A stretch of 6,770 bases of DNA from the NCBI GenBank assembly GCA_017530465.1, contig JAFXMJ010000059.1:1-6770 (forward strand), in the 5' to 3' direction. The position numbers and the translations under genes are program-made. Within the stretch, counting starts at the first letter, position 1. The number at the start of each line of letters is the position of its first letter. The notes beneath the pieces were generated by a model, which was not told the DNA's origin, did no database searches, and worked only from the letters and a program-made list of their open reading frames with translations. This DNA is from Bacteroidales bacterium. Lineage in GTDB: Bacteria; Bacteroidota; Bacteroidia; Bacteroidales; UBA3824. Shown piece after piece: positions 1 to 5,055 of this stretch.

Positions 1-750
1 CATATCTACGAATTTATAGGGGCGGTTTTCAAAATCGAAGTCGAGTTCGGTCTTCTTGTCCATCACGTGAAATAGGATGACATCGTGCTTGGCGTGCCTG
101 AGATGCTGCAACGCCGTGAATACTTCCTCCTCGCTGCCGGTGTCCATCATATCGCTAAAAATAAGTACAAGGCTGCGTTTGTGGGTGTTTTCAGCCACTT
201 GGTGCAGACACGCAGCAATATTGCCGCCGCTGCCTTCGGCTTCGATGGCGGCTTGCTTCTTGTTTGTCTCGAAATTGCGGTCGCGCACTATTTCCTCCAA
301 TTTGGAAAATAGCATCTTGGCGTGGGTCGTAGATACCTTGCAGTCGGATTCAAAAAATATCTCCTTGTCGAATAATGACACAGACACGGCGTCCCGCTGG
401 CTTCTGAGCAGGTTGATCATAGCGGCGGCGCACACTACCGAGAGTTCGAGCTTGTTGTACTTGCCCGACTGTGGATATTTCATGCTCGCCGATGTGTCGA
501 TGACGATGTTGCAACGGAGGTTGCTCTCGTCCTCGTAACGCTTTACAAACAATTTTTCGCTGCGGGCGTATAGCTTCCAGTCGATGTGCCGTGTCGATTC
601 ACCTTTATTATATAGGCGGTGCTCGTTGAACTCCGACGAAAATCCATGAAACGGGCTCTTGTGCAGTCCCGTGATGAATCCTTCGGTAACGTGCGCCGCC
701 ACGAGCTCGAGGTTGTTGAGGTCTGTGATTTCAGATAGATTGGTAATCAT
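1..750 (-). CDS. DUF58 / vWA-like domain protein (3' end missing)
   Basis: Translating the minus strand from the ATG at 750 gives 250 uninterrupted residues to the window edge. The protein is soluble, with no signal peptide or membrane segment. The N-terminal half carries the DUF58 hallmark: a basic G-x-H-x-S-x-F-x-G-x-x-x-E-F region (residues 29-41), then RLYNKGESTRHIDWKLYAR (45-63). A von Willebrand A-like fold follows, with a MIDAS-type DTSAS at 85-89 and a strand ending in FSDMMD (198-203, Asp200). The usual MIDAS threonine of the GKT-D-I loop appears to be Asn177 (GGNIAA). In this family the protein usually partners a MoxR AAA+ ATPase and Bat vWA proteins in envelope or stress functions. 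That partnership is family knowledge; no moxR is visible here. The start lies 5 bases after the stop of the response regulator gene, so they are probably one operon. I estimate 40-50 residues are missing at the C terminus. Confidence 0.88.
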   Translation of the reverse strand, partial: MITNLSEITDLNNLELVAAHVTEGFITGLHKSPFHGFSSEFNEHRLYNKGESTRHIDWKLYARSEKLFVKRYEDESNLRCNIVIDTSASMKYPQSGKYNKLELSVVCAAAMINLLRSQRDAVSVSLFDKEIFFESDCKVSTTHAKMLFSKLEEIVRDRNFETNKKQAAIEAEGSGGNIAACLHQVAENTHKRSLVLIFSDMMDTGSEEEVFTALQHLRHAKHDVILFHVMDKKTELDFDFENRPYKFVDM

Positions 751-755
751 GTCTT

Positions 756-1919
756 CTATTTCATCGGCACTACGTACTCCCTCACTTCGTTGCCGCTTAC
801 CACGGCGTCACAGAGGATGATGAGCCTTTCTAATACGTTGCGGAATTCGCGGATGTTGCCGGTCCAGTTGATTTTTTGAAGCTCCTCTATTGCGTCTGGC
901 GTGAATTGTTTCATCGCCATATTGTATTCGCTGCTTATCTGCTTATTGAAGTAATCTACAAGCAGCGGAATGTCTTCGAGCCTTTCGTTGAGCGAGGGCA
1001 CTTTGATGATGATGACGCTCAGGCGGTGGTAGAGGTCTTCGCGGAAACGTCCTTCCTTGATTTCTTCCTTGAGGTTCTTGTTGGTGGCGGCTATCACGCG
1101 GACATTGATGCTAATCTCCTTGTCGCTGCCCACGCGCAGGATTTTGTTTTCCTGCAATACGCGCAGCACCTTCGCCTGTGCGGCGAGCGACATGTCGCCT
1201 ATCTCGTCGAGGAAGATGGTGCCTTGGTCTGCAGCCTCAAATTTGCCTTTCTGCTGCTTGCTTGCTCCCGTAAACGAGCCTTTCTCGTGTCCAAAGAGTT
1301 CGCTCTCAATGAGTTCCGATGGTATGGCGGCGCAATTGACCTCTATGAATGGCTTGGATGCGCGCTTGCTCTTTTCGTGCAGCCAGCGTGCAACAACTTC
1401 CTTGCCGGTGCCGTTTTCGCCGAGTATCAGCACACGTGCCTCTGTGGGAGCCACGCGCTCTATCATTTCCTTCACGTGGCGGATTTTTTCGGATTCGCCC
1501 ACCATGTCGTACTTGTGGTTGATGCGGTGCTTCAGCTCCTTGGTCTCGGCTATCAGCGCCTTGCGCTCCGTTGCGTTTTTGAGTACAACGAGAAGACGGT
1601 TGAGGTCGAGCGGCTTTTCGATGAAGTCGTATGCGCCTTTCTTGATGGCTTCCACGGCGGTCTCCAATGTGCCGTGACCCGAAATCATCACTATCGGGGT
1701 GTCGATTCCCATTGCCATCAGTTGTTCGAGTACTTCGATGCCGTCCATCTTGGGCATCTTGATGTCGCACAATATAATATCATATTTGTTTGACTTCACC
1801 ATTTCTATACCTTCCACGCCATCCTGCGCCAATGCAGGCTCGTATCCTTCGTATGTGAGGATGTCCTTGAGGGTGTTGCGTATGGTACGCTCGTCGTCTA
1901 TAATGAGTATTTTTGCCAT
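756..1919 (-). CDS. NtrC-family sigma-54 response regulator without HTH
   Basis: The 387-residue cytoplasmic protein has an N-terminal receiver domain (about 1-120), with acidic pocket D8/D9, phosphoacceptor D52 (ILCDIKMPKMDG), switch S80 and K102. A sigma-54-interacting AAA+ domain follows (about 138-370). It has Walker A GENGTGKE (167-174), sigma-54 contact loop GSFTGA (214-219, family form GAFTGA), Walker B TIFLDE (234-239), arginine-finger region RFREDLYHRL (291-300) and sensor II GNIREFRN (354-361). All catalytic motifs are intact, so phosphorylation-controlled ATP hydrolysis and RpoN activation are expected. The chain ends about 17 residues after the AAA+ lid, so the Fis-type helix-turn-helix normally used for enhancer binding is absent. 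I recall similar short forms as common in Bacteroidota, so this is probably not a truncation. No partner histidine kinase is in the window. The start at 1919 fits the canonical receiver N terminus (MAKILIIDDE). DUF58 follows after 5 bases. Confidence 0.93.
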   Translation of the reverse strand: MAKILIIDDERTIRNTLKDILTYEGYEPALAQDGVEGIEMVKSNKYDIILCDIKMPKMDGIEVLEQLMAMGIDTPIVMISGHGTLETAVEAIKKGAYDFIEKPLDLNRLLVVLKNATERKALIAETKELKHRINHKYDMVGESEKIRHVKEMIERVAPTEARVLILGENGTGKEVVARWLHEKSKRASKPFIEVNCAAIPSELIESELFGHEKGSFTGASKQQKGKFEAADQGTIFLDEIGDMSLAAQAKVLRVLQENKILRVGSDKEISINVRVIAATNKNLKEEIKEGRFREDLYHRLSVIIIKVPSLNERLEDIPLLVDYFNKQISSEYNMAMKQFTPDAIEELQKINWTGNIREFRNVLERLIILCDAVVSGNEVREYVVPMK

Positions 1920-1946
1920 CTCGTATGGGTTTTTTAAAAGTTTTCA

Positions 1947-1979
1947 CAAAAATACAATAATTTTGATACAATATTCAAA
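1947..1979 (-). promoter_or_regulatory. Bacteroides-type promoter for the response regulator
   Basis: On the minus strand a perfect -7 element TATTTTTG (1954 to 1947) is preceded by TTTG (1979 to 1976) with a 21-base spacer, close to the Bacteroides pattern TTTG-N19-20-TAnnTTTG. The start of transcription would fall near 1940, leaving a leader of about 20 bases before the ATG at 1919. The gap is AT-rich, so chance matches are possible, but spacing and placement are good. The -33 part lies inside the region that the divergent promoter would transcribe. Confidence 0.5.
1958..1965 (+). promoter_or_regulatory. Candidate -7 element for the sugar kinase
   Basis: TAATTTTG matches the Bacteroides -7 consensus TAnnTTTG exactly. 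A T-run at 1930-1935 lies about 22 bases upstream and could serve as a poor -33 element; there is no proper TTTG. Transcription would begin near 1972, giving a leader of about 70 bases before the ATG at 2045. The element abuts the divergent -7 element at 1947-1954, so the two promoters would overlap. Confidence 0.35.
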
Positions 1980-2044
1980 AAAATAAAACTAATTTTAGGA
2001 AAAATTTTTGCATGTACTTTTTTAACGATAATAATGCACTAATT

Positions 2045-3007
2045 ATGAGAAAAATATATACAATCGGAGAGACGGTGTTCGACATCATGTTTGTGGGAGG
2101 CAGGCCTGTGGGCGGCAATCCCGGCGGCTCTGTGCTCAATAGCGCGGTCACGCTCGGGCGTCTTGGCATGCAGCCTGTGTTTTTGTCCGACTTTTGCGAC
2201 GACCTCGTGGGCAAGGTGATAGCCCGTTTCCTCTTTGACAACAATGTGACCCCGCAGCAGCTTGTGGACGGCTCTGCTATGCAGACTTCCATCGCGATGG
2301 CTTTTCTTGATAGCAATGGCGACGCTCGGTACGAGTTTTACAAGCAGAAGCCGCAGTCACCCGACCTGACTAAATTTGCCGCCGATTTTCAGAAGGACGA
2401 CATCCTGCTTTTCGGTTCTTATTATGCCATAATGCCAGAAATACGCGAGGGCATCAGGCAGCTGATAGCTTCGGCGCGTCGCAATGGCGCGATTGTGGTC
2501 TATGACCCCAACTTCCGCCGCCCGCACCTGAAGGATTTGCCCACGGTGCGTCCGTTCATCGAGGAGAATATCAGCCTCGCCGACGTCGTGAAGGGCAGCG
2601 ACGAGGATTTTGCGCTGGTGTTTGGCTGCGAAGGTCAGTCGATAGCCTTCGATTTGCTTCGCAATATCAATAGAAACGCCCTATTCTTCTACACCAAGGG
2701 CAAGGACGGCTGTGCCTGCTATCAGCGCGGAATCACCTTTGAATATACTGCGCCGCCCATCAAGCCCGTAAGTACCATAGGCGCGGGCGACAATTTCAAT
2801 GCTGGCATTGTGTATGGCATCATCAAAAACAACATCGACCGCAACGACATCCGCAGCAATATCAAGAAGGAAATCTTGGACGACATCGTGGAACACGCCA
2901 CAAGTTTTGCCCAGGAGGTATGCATGAGCCAGGAAAATTACATTGCCGCTACGCACAATGCGCAGTTTGTAATGCCGAGTTTGGCGTCATCTGGCAGACG
3001 GATGTAA
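2045..3007 (+). CDS. PfkB/ribokinase-family carbohydrate kinase
   Basis: The 320-residue cytoplasmic protein is of usual length for the ribokinase/PfkB superfamily, which phosphorylates sugars or nucleosides with ATP. Visible motifs are the N-terminal strand with GETVFD (8-13), the first PfkB signature GGNPGGSVLNSAVTLGRLG (23-41), a YDPNFR strand-loop near 160 and the second signature STIGAGDNFNAG, whose Asp249 is the catalytic base. The G-A-G-D anion hole is intact. The pattern is closest to fructokinase-like members, but the substrate cannot be read from the sequence and no transporter or glycosidase lies next to it. I chose the ATG at 2045 because MRKIYTIGETVFDI matches the family start; the in-frame ATG at 2012 would add 11 unrelated residues encoded by AT-rich leader. 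The gene diverges from the response regulator and converges on the lipoprotein gene. Confidence 0.92.
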   Translation: MRKIYTIGETVFDIMFVGGRPVGGNPGGSVLNSAVTLGRLGMQPVFLSDFCDDLVGKVIARFLFDNNVTPQQLVDGSAMQTSIAMAFLDSNGDARYEFYKQKPQSPDLTKFAADFQKDDILLFGSYYAIMPEIREGIRQLIASARRNGAIVVYDPNFRRPHLKDLPTVRPFIEENISLADVVKGSDEDFALVFGCEGQSIAFDLLRNINRNALFFYTKGKDGCACYQRGITFEYTAPPIKPVSTIGAGDNFNAGIVYGIIKNNIDRNDIRSNIKKEILDDIVEHATSFAQEVCMSQENYIAATHNAQFVMPSLASSGRRM

Positions 3008-3009
3008 CC

Positions 3010-3040
3010 AATGCATTATGCATTAAGCATTATGAATTAA
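3010..3040 (+). repeat. Heptamer tandem repeat GCATTAW in the convergent gap
   Basis: Four 7-base units follow each other: GCATTAT (3013-3019), GCATTAA (3020-3026), GCATTAT (3027-3033) and GAATTAA (3034-3040). The first part also forms a perfect inverted repeat, AATGCAT-T-ATGCATT (3010-3024). The last unit runs over the stop codon of the lipoprotein gene (3037-3039, read on the minus strand). The array fills almost the whole 29-base space between two convergent genes. A role as a transcription end signal or mobile intergenic repeat is possible but not shown; it lacks the GC-rich stem and T-tract of a standard terminator. Confidence 0.7.
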
Positions 3041-3672
3041 TCAAGCTCAAATGAGTTGATGAATTTTTTGGAATCCTTGTCGGAGATTGCAGATGTGGTG
3101 GCGATGGTGCCAATCTGGTAATAGCGTTTGCCGACGAAGTAGCTCCTCATATTGATTTTGAGGGAGTCGTAGAGCGTGCCGGAGAAAGAAAGTCCCTTGT
3201 TGCCGCCCAGACGCTCCTCTGATGTGCTACCCACCGTTGCACCGATGTTTTTGAGGAATGCTCTGGCTTCGAGCTTGAGCTTGTCGTTCACCTCGTCGTC
3301 CTTGATTGCGCCTGCGGGATAGTCTTTGTACATTGCGAAGTACGTGCCGCTGTTGCTCACCTGGTCCATGTACTGTATCACCTGTATCATTCCAGCCTTG
3401 TTGGTCTCCTCCTTCACGATGGGGCCGTCGGGCGGATTGACGAAGTTGATGGAAAACTTGCCATTGGGCGAATGGAAGGTCTTGCCATTGTTCTTCTTGC
3501 CACTATCGTCGGTGGTGGTAGTGGTCGTGGTGGTGTTGCCATTCTCGTCCGTGGTGGTTGTGGTGGTTGTAGTGGAGTTGTTGTTGGTCTTCTTGTTCTG
3601 GTAAGTGGTCTCCATACAACTTCCCAGCATCACTGCGCCGCACAATGCGGCAACAAAAAACAATCGTTTCAT
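3037..3672 (-). CDS. Lipoprotein with Thr-rich linker, unknown function
   Basis: The 211-residue protein begins with MKRLFFVAALCGAVMLGSC, a short lipoprotein signal with lipobox LGSC and acylated Cys19. After the cysteine comes an Asn/Lys-rich stretch, then a low-complexity linker with eight threonines at 34-41, the spacer DENGN, and eight more at 47-54. A folded domain of about 145 residues follows (66-211), starting FHSPNGKFSINF and ending FINSFELD. That opening and ending resemble PsbP/DcrB-like small envelope domains, which is a resemblance by eye only. It should be anchored to the inner or outer membrane facing the periplasm. The positions after Cys19 (METTY) carry one acidic residue and do not match a strong surface-export signal. 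The gene sits alone between a convergent and a divergent neighbour. Function is unknown; I am sure of the lipoprotein call, not of the fold. Confidence 0.87.
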   Translation of the reverse strand: MKRLFFVAALCGAVMLGSCMETTYQNKKTNNNSTTTTTTTTDENGNTTTTTTTTDDSGKKNNGKTFHSPNGKFSINFVNPPDGPIVKEETNKAGMIQVIQYMDQVSNSGTYFAMYKDYPAGAIKDDEVNDKLKLEARAFLKNIGATVGSTSEERLGGNKGLSFSGTLYDSLKINMRSYFVGKRYYQIGTIATTSAISDKDSKKFINSFELD

Positions 3673-3704
3673 AGTAGTAAAAAATTTATTGGTTTATTTC
3701 TCTG

Positions 3705-3712
3705 CAAATATA
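3705..3712 (-). promoter_or_regulatory. Candidate -7 element for the lipoprotein gene
   Basis: Read on the minus strand, TATATTTG (3712 to 3705) matches TAnnTTTG exactly. It would start transcription near 3698, about 26 bases before the ATG at 3672. No good TTTG is found about 20 bases upstream, so the match is partial. Confidence 0.35.
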
Positions 3713-3747
3713 ATCATAAAATCTAAAAAAATGATTTACTTTGCACT

Positions 3748-3779
3748 CAAATTAAAAAAAACTATTTCTTTTGCCCAAA
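3748..3779 (-). promoter_or_regulatory. Alternative promoter for the lipoprotein gene
   Basis: On the minus strand TTTG (3779 to 3776) is followed after 20 bases by TTAATTTG (3755 to 3748), one mismatch from the Bacteroides -7 consensus. Transcription would start near 3741, leaving a leader of about 70 bases. It competes with the closer -7 match at 3705-3712, and only one may be real. Confidence 0.3.
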
Positions 3780-3800
3780 ATTCTTGTGGTATGAAATTTG
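3770..3800 (+). promoter_or_regulatory. Candidate promoter for the secreted protein and nadD
   Basis: TTTG (3770-3773), a 19-base spacer and GAAATTTG (3793-3800) match the Bacteroides promoter layout with one -7 mismatch. Transcription would start near 3807, with a leader of about 55 bases to the ATG at 3863. The leader is A-rich with no Shine-Dalgarno sequence, as is usual in Bacteroidota. Both TTTG elements lie inside inverted repeats. Confidence 0.38.
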
Positions 3801-3862
3801 CGCAAAGGCTAATATAGACAAAAAAATTAGATACAACCCAACAATAACAAGACATACAAGCC

Positions 3863-4471
3863 ATGAAAAAAATCGCAAGGATATTTATAATGGCGTTTGT
3901 GCTGCTGCTCACCTGCAACACCATCAACGCCAAAGACATCGACCTCAGCAAGACCACCGCTTTCGGCATCAATGGTCCCGAACTCGTCGACGATCGCGAG
4001 CCCGAGCCTCCCGTGTTCTGGTATTTCATCCGCATCCGCATCGACGGCAAAAAACGCGAGATAGAAATCACCGGCGGCGGCGGCAAAATCTCGTCCGGTA
4101 CCAAAAAGGCGTTCTCTAAGGCGGTTTGGTGGGGCATCGCTCACCGTCAGATGGCTGTAGGCCCGTTCTACAGCGAGGCTGAGGCGTTGAACTCCAAGAT
4201 TTATTACAAGAAAAACCGCGACAAGATCAACGAGCTTCCACAAGCCACCGCACCAAGCACGATGCACTGGTTTGAGGTGCAGCTTACAGAATTGAAGAGG
4301 CTCAATAGCTTTGAGTTTACGCACAGCCCGGCGGCGGTTTCGTCTGGCTCGGCTGATACTTTCACCGACGCATTGTACGAAGGTCTTACATTCCAGCGTC
4401 TTTCCATCGGCCCGTTCTGGGACTACACTCAGGCAGAGGAGGCCAAGACCATTTACCGTCTCAACGAATAG
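3863..4471 (+). CDS. Secreted protein with two SPOR-like repeats, hypothetical
   Basis: The 202-residue protein starts MKKIARIFIMAFVLLLTC and has a probable signal peptidase I site after TINA (20-23). Cys18 has Thr before it, so a lipobox is unlikely. The mature part holds two related units of about 65 residues. Unit one starts at WYFIRIRI (53-60) and has SSG at 77-79, W89-W90-G91, then QMAVGPF (96-102), AEA and IYY. Unit two starts at HWFEVQL (135-141) and has SSG at 160-162, ALYEG, then QRLSIGPF (178-185), AEEAKTIYR. The shared core F-x-x-A-x-x-x-G-x-x-x-[QR]-x-x-x-GPF-x-x-x-x-x-A-E-A resembles the second half of SPOR domains, which bind denuded peptidoglycan glycan. The resemblance is by eye, so function is not assigned. 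Location is periplasmic or exported. nadD starts 3 bases after its stop, suggesting one transcript. I do not recognise a named family. Confidence 0.85.
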   Translation: MKKIARIFIMAFVLLLTCNTINAKDIDLSKTTAFGINGPELVDDREPEPPVFWYFIRIRIDGKKREIEITGGGGKISSGTKKAFSKAVWWGIAHRQMAVGPFYSEAEALNSKIYYKKNRDKINELPQATAPSTMHWFEVQLTELKRLNSFEFTHSPAAVSSGSADTFTDALYEGLTFQRLSIGPFWDYTQAEEAKTIYRLNE

Positions 4472-4474
4472 TAG

Positions 4475-5053
4475 ATGGCTATGACGGGGCTTTATTTCGG
4501 GTCGTTCAACCCAATTCACAATGGGCATCTGATGCTCGCCAACTACCTCGTGGAAAATTCGGGGTTGGATGCGCTGTGGTTTGTCATCAGCCCGCAAAAC
4601 CCCTTCAAGACCAAGGAATCACTATTGCCCGACTATCAACGGCTCGAACTCGTGAACCGCGCCCTTGAGGGCTACAAAAAATTTGCGGCTTGCGACATCG
4701 AATTTTCGATGCCCAAGCCGTCTTATACTATAGATACTCTCACTTACCTTAAAGAAAAATATCCCAAGCGCGAATTTGCGCTCATAATGGGAACTGACAA
4801 TCTCGATCGCCTCGACCGCTGGAAGAATTACGAGCAAATCATCAACTATCACAAGATAATCGTATTCCCCCGCAACGGCTCTGATGGCGGCGCATTGCGT
4901 TCCCATCCCAATGTCCAGATTGTTGACACACCTATTATAGAAGTGTCGAGCACCTTCATCCGCGAATCCATCCGGCAGGGTAGGGACGTGCGGTTCTTCA
5001 TGCCGGAGAAGGTTTTTGAGTATGTGGATGAGATGAATTTCTGGAGGAAATGA
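4475..5053 (+). CDS. nadD: Nicotinate-nucleotide adenylyltransferase NadD
   Basis: The 192-residue cytoplasmic enzyme transfers AMP from ATP to nicotinate mononucleotide, giving deamido-NAD, the step before NAD synthetase. It has the nucleotidyltransferase motif GSFNPIHNGHL (9-19) with both histidines of HxGH, the substrate region PQNPFK (about 40-45), PSYTIDTL, the GTDNL strand-loop (about 109-113) and the C-terminal ATP-binding motif SSTFIRESI. Length is normal for bacterial NadD. The ATG at 4475 gives MAMTGLYFGSFNP; the ATG two codons later (4481) is equally plausible because no Shine-Dalgarno sequence decides it. It follows the secreted repeat protein by 3 bases and probably depends on that gene's promoter. 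Its stop is only 2 bases from the stop of the convergent ABC permease. Confidence 0.95.
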   Translation: MAMTGLYFGSFNPIHNGHLMLANYLVENSGLDALWFVISPQNPFKTKESLLPDYQRLELVNRALEGYKKFAACDIEFSMPKPSYTIDTLTYLKEKYPKREFALIMGTDNLDRLDRWKNYEQIINYHKIIVFPRNGSDGGALRSHPNVQIVDTPIIEVSSTFIRESIRQGRDVRFFMPEKVFEYVDEMNFWRK

Positions 5054-5055
5054 TA

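Larger units (their letters stand above)
3740..3806. repeat. Three spaced TTTG...CAAA inverted repeats
   Basis: Within the 190-base divergent gap there are three short palindromes: TTTGCACTCAAA (3740-3751, 4-base centre), TTTTGCCCAAAA (3769-3780, 2-base centre) and TTTGCGCAAA (3797-3806, perfect). Their left TTTG arms start at 3740, 3770 and 3797, that is 30 and 27 bases apart. Because the arms equal the -33 and end-of-7 motif TTTG on both strands, they may be promoter parts facing both ways, or a regulator's operator set. AT-rich DNA makes such short matches common. Confidence 0.45.

Noticed and set aside
77..538. A 153-codon plus-strand open frame opposite DUF58
   Set aside because: The minus strand encodes an intact DUF58 protein over the same bases, and the plus-strand product has no coherent domain.
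876..1793. A 305-codon open frame on the plus strand opposite the response regulator
   Set aside because: It lies fully antisense to a gene with all its family motifs, and its translation is rich in Cys, His and Phe without recognisable domains. It is a by-product of codon use.
2012..2044. An earlier in-frame ATG for the sugar kinase
   Set aside because: The 11 added residues (MYFFNDNNALI) come from AT-rich leader and precede the family's normal N-terminal strand; the ATG at 2045 fits better.
3010..3024. The perfect inverted repeat as a rho-independent terminator
   Set aside because: The stem is AT-rich, the centre is a single base, and no T-tract follows on either strand.
3326..3604. A plus-strand frame with a valine-rich, membrane-like stretch
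   Set aside because: The valine runs are the reverse complement of the lipoprotein's threonine runs; it is not a membrane protein gene.
3863..3940. Reading the secreted protein as a lipoprotein at Cys18
   Set aside because: The residue before Cys18 is Thr, which does not fit a lipobox, whereas a signal peptidase I site after TINA is good.
3827..4597. A 256-codon minus-strand open frame opposite the secreted protein and the start of nadD
   Set aside because: It spans two well-supported plus-strand genes and shows no family motif, signal peptide logic or promoter of its own.
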